Assembly: GCA_011037195.1 (NCBI GenBank)
Contig: JAAEAF010000263.1
Coordinates: forward strand, 1 to 64,000
Direction of reading: 5' to 3'
From: Triatoma infestans
Lineage: Eukaryota; Arthropoda; Insecta; Hemiptera; Reduviidae
DNA: 64,000 bases
This document shows, in pieces, positions 47,266 to 57,719 of the stretch. Numbering within the stretch: the stretch's first letter is position 1; each line of letters starts with the position of its first letter. The position numbers and the translations under genes were made by a program. Under the pieces are notes generated by a model. That model saw only the letters and a list, made by a program, of their open reading frames with translations, was not told where the DNA came from and did no database searches.

Positions 47266-47830
47266 TTACCCTGCACGAAATGGTACAATAAGTAAAACAG
47301 ATGCATGTACATATATGGGCGTCCATATCCAGCGATGAACGCCATTAGTCAGCCGTCTTGGAAGATTGGAAGGGAGTGTTGCTGAGAAGAAGTTAGCTGC
47401 TAAAGGATTAGGGTGTGATGTTAAGTATTGATGAAATTTATTGTAGCGAGTTTTGGCAAGTTCAGAGATCAATGGAATGTTGAGATCTGAGTGTATAGTA
47501 TGATTGCTTACATACAAGGGCGCGTTTAATAAGCGGCAGAGTATTTTACGAGATTGAAGTGGCTGTAGTCTATTGGTGTTGAATCTTTTAGCCGTTCCGT
47601 AAACCTCAAGTCCGTAAGTCCATATTGCAAGTAGAGAAGTATACGATCGTTGTTATTCTGCGGTGTTAGTTTTGAGCGTTTGTCAAGTAGACTTACTAAA
47701 AGTTTGTATCGTTTATTTAGCTCAGAACATTTAAGTCTTGTGTGGGGGTTCTAAGTTAGTCTTTTGTCTAGGTGTAGTCCAAGGTGCCGCACATGGTCGG
47801 CTGGTGGGGTAGGAGTGTTAATTAAAAACT
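47266..47830 (-). mobile_element. LINE remnant: C-terminal end of a jockey-like reverse transcriptase
   Basis: On the minus strand, about 47600-47820 encodes HLGLHLDKRLT, HTRLKCSELNKRYKLL and LYLQYGLTDLRF, the usual region after the catalytic core. At 47350-47520 it encodes YVSNHTIHSDLNIPLISELA and HPNPLAANFF, the conserved C-terminal signature of jockey-type elements. A stop replaces the Trp after RLT, and frameshifts are present. Confidence 0.7.
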
Positions 47831-48073
47831 AAGTATAATATATAATAAAGCATTAAAGATCATTTTGATGTTTTTATTAGAATATCGAAATTGTTGAAAG
47901 AACTTCAAGGCGATATATACAATAAATTGCAATGGAAAATATTTTGTATTATTGTGTTATATTGCCTCTATTTACATATTTTACATGAAAAAAGTGGTAA
48001 AATATATACATATAAATCATATATAAAATAAGTACAAGAAGTTAGAAGGAAATTAATTTTAAAAACAATTGCA

Positions 48074-51000
48074 TCATTGGCGCTGCCTCAATGGTTTCAT
48101 ATTATCGCAAAGCTGTGCTTCAACAACAATCTGTTCAGCTATAGCTTGAGCATTCTTTTGTACACTAAGGCATTGCTTAAATTCTGCCTGCAATTCTTTA
48201 GCCAGCGCAACAATTTTTTCTTTAAATTTCAAAGCAACAGGTTTGTTGGTATCCACAGTGTCCTTAATATCTTTAATATAGTTTATAACACATTTAATGG
48301 CTGTAAATGGATTTATGTTACGACAATTGAGTAAATAAAATATTTCCCGACCAATTGTAAGACCTGTTTTCAATGCCCAGCTGGTTACGTTTTCCCCAAG
48401 TTCCAAAGCCTCTACAAGTGAAGCCTTCAAATTCTGACAAGCATCTGCGTCCCAAGCTTGAATAAGTGGTGTCTAGAAATAAAAGTGCAGAACAAGTTAG
48501 AAATGCAAAAGTCTCATTGGTGGCAAAAAAAAGAGGAAAAAATTAGTGCATAAAACCCGACAGAATGCATTTATCATCTCTTTATTTTCTTCATATCTGG
48601 TATCTTTACAGCACTTTTTATTTGTGCTCCTAGTGGAATCAAATAAAGTCGTAACTAATTTCAGATCCCTTCCTATAAACTCTTTAAATTATATTTTCAT
48701 TAACGGCTATTTCTTACACAACTAATTAAACTTTCTTTTACTGCTGATAAACGGAAGTATTGCGATTGTGTCAACTTTTCGATAACGGAAATACACAATC
48801 TTGAGGTCTTTTGAGTCCGAAAAAGTGGTTGTTGCAAATTAGTTTCTATGTGTGCGTTTAGTCGGCATAACTCCAAAAGCGAAAATCGCAGAAAGTTTAA
48901 ACTTGATATTTACTTTAATGTGGGACCCGACAATAATGTATTGACTAAAATCGGCCAACCGGAAGTAACATTTTAGTGAATTTCATTTTTTTTTTTTTGA
49001 AATTTTCTCGAAAATCGCACGAACGATTTTCTTTAAACTTGGAATATTAACTAAACTTTTATTTGAAACATCCTTCCAGGAAAATTCATTTAAGAGGGGA
49101 AAGATGGTGTGTTATGTTTTCCTCTAGTGTTTTTTTTTTTTAATTTAAGGCGCGTCAACATCTATGGTCATTAGCGCCCGAGCCTTCTCAGTGCACTGCT
49201 GGCTTCCGGACAGTGTTCTCTCGCTACAGACAACACTGTCCATCACCGAACAGTGAGCTGTAGAGGCTCCTAGGAAGAAAAAATCTAAGGGGTAAGTCTA
49301 GTGTTATTTCGTATTATTATATTATTCTATTGTATACATAATATTAATTACAATGAAATGTACCTTTTTGATATAAATTGGCTTACCGAAAGTGCACGTT
49401 TAATAAACAATTTCTTTTCAGTTTTGCAACTTTCTCCATAGAGACACAAGAGACTTATTACTTCCGGTTGAAAGTTTTACAGAGCAAATTTATTTATGGG
49501 TGTTTGTGGGAAGATTCTGCTTTAAGGGAAGGGAAAGATTCTGCTTTCCTCCAAAAAAACCGTGTTATAAAGTTTGCAGTCTCCCATTCATGTAAATTGC
49601 GGACCCCTAAACGTCTAGTAAGGATTATATGTTTTTTTTAGAGAATTAGTCAATTATAACTATGTAGCTCTGCAGTAAGAGAAAGTCATGCGAGTGTTTC
49701 ATAGCAAATTTTCTAACTTAAGGAGGATTTTGCAAAAACAAAAAAATCATGTGGAATACTCACACGACTTGCGCTCACGACTCACGACTCACACTGCAGT
49801 TGATACAATAATTATGAAATGGATACATTTTCTTTAAAATTGGACTTTTTACTTAGTTACCCTAAATAAATATAGAGGTGGTGGTGGTGAGGGTGGTATA
49901 TTCGATGGCACACATGGCAGGTAGAAACTCAACCAATGTAGCGTCTTTACAAATTATACAAAATAAATTCCTGCGACTGGCCACAGATTCCCCTGGCTAT
50001 ACGCGAATTTCAGATCTCCATTTGTCCACGAAGGTAGACTACGTGAAATAATTAATTATAAAGTTTGCGGTGAATTTTTTTCTTAAATGGTCAACCAGCG
50101 AGAACGATCTCTGTAGAGATATCGCATACTATGACGTGTAAGGTGTTTACAGACAGACACAGGAGTGTGAAACATTTAAGTCTTTAAAGTTTAGGGATTT
50201 TACATATATTTTTCCCTTAAAATTATATTTAAATTTCACTTTAAGTTGGAGGTAGTAGTTAACTACTGAAACTCTATGTACATAACATGTATTAATATAT
50301 ATGTAAAAAGATAATAATAAATCTGTATCCTACTTTAGGTAGAAAGTGAATGTGTTTCACTAAATATTCGACTTTCTTTAACTTCTAAATTCTAGCAATA
50401 CTTCTGCAGTAAATTAATTTTATAGAGGCATTCATTCATTAAAGTGGCACTTTCAGAGGAAAGTTTAATATAGCTCTGATCCCTCCTTCCCCAGAACCGT
50501 CAAAACACCATATTCCTGAAAAAATGTTACAAAAAAAAGTGATAGGTGTTTGTGTGTGTAGGTGGTGTATGAAGTTTAAAGGAAAATCATTGGAGCGATT
50601 TTCAAGAAAAATCGCGAAAAATATAGAGTCGCACTTCCGGTTGTTGGATTTTCTTCGTGTGAGTTGCGGCGATTGTACTCGAAATACTGCGTATGAACTT
50701 ATGGTGATTTTTCGTTTTTGAGATATTTTATTCACACATACACAAACACACACACACACAGACCATTCGTTAAAAACACGTTTATCCTACTCAGTGGACC
50801 TATCAAAACATGTATTTCCGGTGCAAATTTGTCATGATAGCCGTACTTCCTCTTAAGAGAATTTGGAAAAAGTAAAAAAAGTTTAGTAAAGTGATACACA
50901 TTCACAATTAACAGATTTTGATAGGAGTCATTTCCGCTGGTAAAGTTATTCGAAAAAAATGAGTACAGTATTTATAGTGCCGCTGGCCTACCTTGGCAAT

Positions 51001-51654
51001 TCAAAAAACAAAAGAAACTACGGGGAATTGATTACCTTGATTTTCAGTTTCATTGAAAAATAATATGTTTCTTTAAAAGGAAACCAAAAATGTATTCATG
51101 AAAGTAATATAAAAGCAAATTCCAGAAGAACGGCTCATAGCATCTTTTGCTGATGCCCAGGTCCCTGACAGGTGTCAAAACAGTACTAGAAATATAAAAC
51201 ACTTTTACTCACTCAGTAGGGGGCCTCAAAAATACACGCAAATCTCTAGTGAAAATTTAATTTATAAATTCTGACAAGATTAGAGAAAATACGGGAATTT
51301 TTACTTACATCAGCTGGTAAACAATGTGGCGCTACTTTAGCTATACTTTCAGCTAAAGCTAGGGATGATATTTTCTGTGATTCTTGATATTGTTTTATCT
51401 CTTCTATCAGCTTGTTTAATTCAGTATATTCTTTCATCAACGGTACTAATAATTCTTCAACGTCCTTTTCATATTGATCGTTGATTGTGGCTTCCTGTTT
51501 AAGGCCCTATTTTAACAATTATTCATTTTTGTTTTTAAATTTTACATTTTTAAATTTCTACTATAATTAAAATTTTTTATGTTTCACAAAACTATAGAAT
51601 AATACATACCTGGGCCAAAACCAAAGCAGAAAGGAAAATTACGATGATCTTCAT
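48074..51654 (-). CDS. Gene G: secreted six-cysteine helical protein, second subfamily
   Basis: Exon 1 (51610-51654) encodes MKIIVIFLSALVLAQ. Exon 2 (51309-51506, 66 codons) starts GLKQEATINDQYEKDVEELL and ends CLPAD, where most copies have CLPTD. Exon 3 (48074-48472, 132 codons plus stop) starts TPLIQAWDADACQNL and ends in a longer tail, LCDNMKPLRQRQ. The introns are 103 and 2836 bp, phase 0; the exon 3 acceptor is TTTCTAG. The protein is about 213 residues with the six family cysteines at standard spacing, although the third cysteine is followed by RNINP instead of GN(V/I)NP. G, H and I share EYTELN in exon 2, DACQ at the start of exon 3 and the LTI segment, so they form one subfamily. Intact by all visible criteria. 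Confidence 0.84.
48473..51308 (-). other. Intron 2 of gene G, filled with repeats
   Basis: About 48730-49720 is a plus-oriented dispersed repeat, interrupted at about 49135-49310 by a GC-rich segment containing GTGCACTGCTGG. About 49900-50170 is a scrap of LINE reverse transcriptase C-terminus in the plus sense (SLQIIQNKFLRLATDSPGY). About 50380-50875 is a reverse-oriented dispersed repeat with (CA)n at 50740-50760. No host gene is visible. Confidence 0.55.
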
Positions 51655-51664
51655 CACTGTATGA

Positions 51665-51745
51665 TTGTGCACTGGAATCTTTAAAGTATCTGCGTTACAT
51701 CGGAAGCTAACAGACTAATAAATAATGATTCTTAATCTTATCTTC
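51665..51745 (-). promoter_or_regulatory. Gene G promoter with GATA box
   Basis: The AGATAAGA core is at 51736-51743, 82 bp upstream of the ATG. No TATAAA is present; the nearest AT-rich string is CTTTAAAG at about 51680. Confidence 0.55.
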
Positions 51746-51759
51746 TGCTTTTGTGTGTA

Positions 51760-52770
51760 TATATTATATTTTAATTAAATTTTACAAATATTTAATTTCA
51801 TATTTTTATTCTTTTTTTTTTTTACAATAATGATAACACAAAACAACACTCAAGTCTTAAGGTAGACAGAGTTTTGCAGAATAATTAAAACAATAAAAGT
51901 TATATTTTATCATAATTTTTTGTTTTATTTATTATTTACAATTTAATATTTATATATTTTAATGTTTGTTCTTAATGCGATTTCAAAACTTATACAGAAC
52001 GGTAATTATAAACTGGTAGTTAACATTAAATGTTTCTAAATCGGATTTAAAATTTTAAGAATGTCATATATCAACTGGGAGTTACGCTATTAAAATTTTA
52101 GAATGTAAAATATCAACTGAAGGTTAAACATAGATTTAGATTTCTGGAGGGGATAATGCGTTGGGACCAGAAAGTTCTATTGTGCTCTTTTATTCGATAA
52201 AACGCACATTGAGCTGCACGGCGCAGTAAGGGCAGAGCAGGGCAGCATGGAAAATAGACTGTGTGGCAGTTGTCCACGTGTATTAGTACGCAGAATTGTG
52301 AGGGAGTTTGACATGTAGGGCTCAAGCTGTGAACTACGGCACTAGCGATGTTTTCTGTGCCAAATCCACAAGTAAGAGACAGGTCTCGCCTGGGCGAAAT
52401 TGCTCGGTGCTGCTCTTCTTCCCAATCTGTGATGCTTTCTTCCAAAGATGGAGACACAGAACTGTGCTGCCCTGCGTATGTCACCTGTGCATCAATGCGC
52501 TCCGGGCTTTCAGAGCAACACTGGCTATTACCGGACAATGAGCTGTAGGTTCTACAGCTCCCGTAGAAGGGGCAGCACTGCTTGGGAGTGTAGCGCGCCA
52601 CAGAGCTGGTGATGATACCTTCCCTGAGTGGTGGTTACACTATTTGTTGATTTAAATTGTATTTAATCGTTAAAAAAGTCAAATATCAACAGGTGGTAAC
52701 AATATGTAATTCTAAATTGGAATCCAAAATTTTAAAAGTGGTAATCGGATTTAAAAATTTGTCGTGAAAC
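51760..52770. repeat. Upstream region of gene G: degenerate repeats with a GC-rich insertion
   Basis: Pieces resembling GGATTTAAAATTTTAAG followed by ATATCAACTGG and GTTAC recur at about 52040-52125 and 52630-52760. Similar pieces lie upstream of H (about 56570-56720) and I (about 60170-60260). They are split here by about 500 bp of much higher GC content (about 52130-52625) that has no relative elsewhere in the window. I could not assign that insertion; its overlapping open frames on both strands have no recognisable motif. Confidence 0.45.
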
Positions 52771-53219
52771 ACTCACACGATGTAACGGCAAGAGAGAGAG
52801 CACAAGCCCGACCGAGAGAAAACAGACTCTCTCTGGTGCTCTCTGACTTAAGCAGGCTAGATTGGGGAGAACCTGTATATAAGCCCGTGAGAGATCTAGA
52901 TATATATCTATCTATCTATCAGATTCAACCATATACATCGCATCATGTCGTATATCTACTCCCACCTATTATTCTATAAAATTATTAAAAGTCCAGTGCA
53001 GTTTGTGTAAGCTTATAGCAATATTATAACAGTGTCTTCATATCTCGTCTAATTAATCAATCCCAATTTCTCTCCTCATCAACTCCATTACATACGACTT
53101 TCTCTTACTGTCATTTACTTAGTTACTTATAACTAACAAACTTTCTTCAAACTTATAATATTTTACTAAACATTTATTTGTCTTCAATTTTATATTAATG
53201 GAAGGAAATAAATTTAATA
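52771..53219. other. Spacer with TCTC/GAGA-rich repeat piece
   Basis: About 52790-52850 resembles 39040-39110 (ACAGACTCTCTCTGGTGCTC). The rest is AT-rich with no gene. Confidence 0.4.
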
Positions 53220-53823
53220 AAATGGCTTGTTTGTGACGAACATAACCTGCCACTCTCACGCCTGAACTTCTCTAAATGAATTTTCTCGGGAAAAAGTTCT
53301 AAAAAACGTGATAGGTCTCTGTATTCATGGTTAGTATATCAAATTTCAAGAAATCCGTCGCTGTTTTTATGGAGAAAAACTCAGAAAACTGAAAAAATTG
53401 TTCAGTAAAAATACACTTTCTGACAACCGATTTTCTTCAAACTCGGAATTCTGGCAACATATTTAATTCTAATTAATATTATTTAGGTGGTAGAATTGTA
53501 TAATAGAGGGACCTAGCGCTTGATAACAAAAATAATCCCATCACACCACGAAAAGCCGCCTTAAATAAATTTTCCCAGACAAATGTTTCAAATTACTCAG
53601 AGATAAAACTTGTATCTCTTAATATGTGTAATTGATATAACAAATTTTGAACTAAATCGTTGGAGTCAAAATCGCAAAAAGTGGGGGGGAAAAAATAACA
53701 TTCAAATATAGTGGTAAGTAAAGTGGTATTTCCCGTTGAGAAATTTCGACACACAACTTACTGTCGGATCGTATGGTAATACCTAAACGGAATATGAAAT
53801 TTGAACTTTTTTGAGCTATGCTG

Positions 53824-53858
<35 letters not shown>

Positions 53859-53880
53859 GCACTCAGTTTTACTTTCTTTG
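53220..53880 (-). repeat. Dispersed-repeat copy, reverse
   Basis: It has two subunits and a (CA)n tract of about 15-16 units at 53826-53857, the longest in the window. It is cut off just after the tract and lacks the ACATGTATTTCCGG end. Confidence 0.6.
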
Positions 53881-54780
53881 TCAAATAGTACGGTATCTGG
53901 CCAGTTGTGTGGATAGCGCTGTTATCACACTTCTTTGATTATTATTTTATATATTTTTCCATCAGCATCACTAGTCGGGGTATTGACGTGGCCTAAGGAT
54001 AGTGTACTATAGCATTATACGGGGATATTGAAGCGGCCAGAACCTTTCTTACAATATTTGCAGTGCCACGATGTGCAGCTTTTTGCAACTCGCGTAAAAA
54101 CCAGCCTTGAAGTTGAAATTTTTATGTTGCTAGTGACCAATCCTTTCTAACCAGCCCAGGACCGACAACAGGAACTACGTCGATCCTGTTGCAACTTATA
54201 ACATATTCAGCTCCAGAGCAAGGTGTATGAACCAGCTTGTGACCCCGTGGGATCGCTATTTATTAACTTTGCCGCCTTGCACACTACCCTTTCAAACAAG
54301 AATATATCTGGGCCAGTTAGCTTCTGTACACTGACATTGTTTAATAGCAGTGACCCATAGAATATTAGTTTTAACTCTTGACATAAGCTATTTTAAGTTT
54401 CACTTCAAATAAGGCACCACTTCTTCTGTAAGGCCTTATGTTTTGGCCAACGCTTGGTGGACTATTTGCGCCACATTATTGTGTTTCTGCAAGTAGTCAT
54501 TTGGTGCCAGCGCAAAACATCCACAGCAAATGTTCAATATACTTTCGCCTCTTTGTTTATACTGACGACAACTGCTACCAATATCTAAACTAAAGATTTG
54601 CTTAGGACTTAGTCCTGGTTGTCAAATAGAAACGCCTCCGGTTTCACTGTAAAGCTCTGCAATTCGAAGCTATTTTGTGGAACTCTCTTGGTTAACAGCT
54701 TCAAAAAAAAATTTCTCACAATACCTGCCAGGAAGCCTTTATTATTGTTACATTTATAGGAAGATTTATAAGAGTAACTT
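53881..54780. other. Spacer without a recognised gene
   Basis: No coding region, repeat copy or terminal inverted repeat was recognised on either strand. Confidence 0.4.
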
Positions 54781-54942
54781 CAGAAAGATCTTTAAGGTGA
54801 TAAATACAATAAAATGCAATGGAAAAATGTTTTGTATTGTATTGTTATATTCCACGTATTTAGATGGAAAATTGGTAAAATAAAACTGCTTATAAAGAAA
54901 GGAAAGCTAGAAAAAAAATTAATTTTAAACGAGATTAAATCA

Positions 54943-56261
54943 TTAGTCTTCCGTCCTTGGTTTCATTTTATCACAAAGCTTTGCTTCAACAACAATCTGT
55001 TCAGCTACAGCTTGAGCTTTCTTTTGTGCACCAAGACATTGCTTTAGTGCCAATCCTAATTCTTTAGCCAGCGTAACAATTTCATCTTTATATTCCAATG
55101 CAATAGGTTTGTTGGCTCCAATAAAGGCCTTTATATCGTTAATCTTTTGTACTACACATTTCATGGCTGTTATTGGATTTATATTACCACAATGGATTAA
55201 ATGATATATTTCCTTCAATATTGTAAGACCTGTTTTCAAAGCCCAGTCAGTTATTTTTTCACCAAGATCCAGACCCTCTTGTACTTTTTCCTCCAAAGTC
55301 TGACAAGCATCCGCGTCCGAGGCTTCCAAAACTGGTGTCTGTAAAAAAAAAAATATTCAAAGTTCGTGTGAAAATCCATGACTTTCTCTTACTGCGTTGA
55401 TCAACCCTTCGATTGGCTAATTTTTATCATTCCTCGAATAGGTACAACACATTTAATTGCTCTCCTATAGAGTCAATGAAATGCGAAAATAATATTGCTT
55501 TATATTTTTAATATATTATTTATATTATTAGTATTAATAAATATGTATTATTTTTTTAATTATTTTTTTGTTTTATAAAAATATTGAAAATTTGAAAAAT
55601 TTGTCTGTATTTCTGCTTTATTAAATATTGAAAATACAGACAAAGAACAATGATACAATAATAAGCATATTACTGACATGGCTTAATATATATGTATTAT
55701 ATATTATTAATATTAATATTATATATTGTTAATTAATTATATATTATAAATATTAATATTAATATTATATATTATTATTTATTATTAATAAATAATAATG
55801 TGAAGATTGTAAATTCATACACCGGTATTGAATACGAAAAAATTATGAATATTATTGAACAAAGAATGTCATTCAAAGAATTTGGGAATTTTTACTTACA
55901 TTAGTTGGTAAACAATTTGATGGTAAGGTGGCTATAATTTCAGCTAAAGCTAGGGATGATGTTTTCTGTGATTCTTGATATTGTTTAACTTCTTTAATCA
56001 GCTTATTCAATTCAGTATATTCTTTGAATAATGGTAGTAACAGATGTTCAACATCCTTTTTAAATAGTACTCCCTTCCCTAAATGATGACCCTATTTAAC
56101 AATTTTTATCTTTTATTAAAAATCTTACATTTATTAAATTTTCAAATTCATTTCAAATCTATGAGAAAAGTTATATGTATATAATATATATATCAAAACC
56201 ATCAAATAATACATACCTGTGCCAAAACTAAGGCAGAAAGGAAAATTAGGACAATCTTCAT
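54943..56261 (-). CDS. Gene H: secreted six-cysteine helical protein
   Basis: The most compact copy, with introns of 125 and 561 bp. Exon 1 (56217-56261) encodes MKIVLIFLSALVLAQ. Exon 2 (55900-56091, 64 codons) starts GHHLGKGVLFKKDVEHLL and ends CLPTN; the first three residues differ from the GLK shared by nearly all others, and the His before the conserved Cys is Asn. Exon 3 (54943-55338, 131 codons plus stop) starts TPVLEASDADACQTL and ends LCDKMKPRTED; the Trp in IEAWD is Ser. The five exon 3 cysteines keep the x37, x10, x39, x20 spacing. The protein is about 210 residues. It appears intact but is the fastest-changing full-length copy. AT-rich palindromic sequence fills intron 2 (55680-55800). 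Confidence 0.84.
55500..55800. repeat. AT-rich palindromic tract in intron 2 of gene H
   Basis: Runs of TATTAATATTAATATTATAT and their inverses, with almost no G or C, could fold into several hairpins. Probably simple-sequence expansion. Confidence 0.6.
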
Positions 56262-56269
56262 CGCTATGT

Positions 56270-56355
56270 GATTGAGTACTGGAATCTATTGACGAATCTG
56301 CCTAACATCGGAAGCTGACGTCTAATAAATAATAGTTCTTAATCTTATCTTCCGT
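56270..56355 (-). promoter_or_regulatory. Gene H promoter with GATA box
   Basis: The AGATAAGA core is at 56343-56350, 82 bp upstream of the ATG. No TATA box is recognised. Confidence 0.55.
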
Positions 56356-56399
56356 TTCTTGAGTACCTTATGTACATATTTAATTTGATATTTTTTTAG

Positions 56400-57715
56400 A
56401 ATACATTATTTCTTTTTACAATAATGATAAAAAAGAACGAAACACTTCAGGCACTTGAGCGACGGCCAGAAGTTTTGAAAAATAATAACAAAAAAATAGA
56501 AGAATTCATCTTCTTTTTTTTTTGTTCATTTATTTGAATAAATAAATGATATTGATAATTGTGTTTTCCCTGTATGGTAATTAAAAACTTGTCATAGGTA
56601 GTTACACTGTTTGATTCTAAATTGAATTTAAATGTTAAGAAATATTGAATACCAACTAGTTTTTGCACTATTTAATTCTAAACTGGATTTGATAATTTAA
56701 AAATATCAAATATCATTTGCTAATTTATATGTATATATAAATTCTTCGATGCAATATAAGTGTTTTACACTATTTTATTATACATTCGGTTAAAATTTTC
56801 GAACTGCTCTTACCGGAAGTTGTAATGTATCTGTTGAGAGATCAGCGATATGAATTTTTACTTTCTTGTTGCTATAATGCGAAGTATTGTTAATATTGAA
56901 ATTTTAGAAAGACTTTTTTTCACCGGGGAAAATTTATATTTTGGGGAGGTTCTGGGGGAAACAGAGGCGTTAAGCTTTCCTCTAAGTACTTATTCAATAC
57001 AATTTATGGTCTGCCGCCCATATAATATTAATATAGATTAGAAATATTGCTAGAATTCCAAATTTGATGCAAATGAGTTAACAGGAAATGCCACTTTACA
57101 GAACAAGTTTTTGAGTTTTTTTTGGCATTTTCTCGAAAAACAAAATAAGGTTTTCGTTTAAAATGATAAACCAGCTGTTCAGATATAAACGTATCATCCG
57201 AGATATTTTCGTGCTTCACGAATGAATCAAATGGTGATGACCACAAAAAGAAGCAGGCTATCAAGGAAAATAACTCTGATACTTTCCAACTATGCGGAAC
57301 CAACCACACAACAATAAACATATCGCTTTTATTTGAAACTTTTTATGAAAAAAAAATATTTGGCGAGCTTCTACGGAATTTGTGGCACTAAATTTCTTTT
57401 TATTTGAGTTATTTCAATATAATTAGCGCTGCTTTCTGACCACCTGAGCCAAAGGTAGCCAGGTAACTCGATGCTTTTACATTTATATTACAGGCCTGCA
57501 AAAGTTGCAAGTTTAAAGAAGAATTGTCAATTTTGTAATTGTTTTTAACGGCATTAAGTGAAAGTCGTGTGAATCATTAACACCAGATGTTTTTAAAAAA
57601 TTATTTCATTGTATTGTACATGTATATAGATAGTTTACAAGGACAAAGTGATGAAATATAAAAATATAAATTACATAAAAAGGAAGTGAAAGTTATAAGA
57701 AAGTTATTTTTAAAA
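56400..57715. other. Spacer between genes H and I
   Basis: About 56570-56720 has the degenerate upstream repeats described for gene G. About 56790-57580 is a plus-oriented dispersed-repeat copy without a (TG)n tract, containing a 100-bp unrelated piece at about 57190-57310. The 3' end of gene I's transcript probably reaches 57600-57700. No gene is visible. Confidence 0.45.
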
Positions 57716-57719
57716 AAGA

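Noticed and set aside
52113..52601. A 162-codon minus-strand frame with several cysteines, overlapped by two plus-strand frames.
   Set aside because: All six frames are open for long stretches because the segment is GC-rich. No motif or relative supports any of them.
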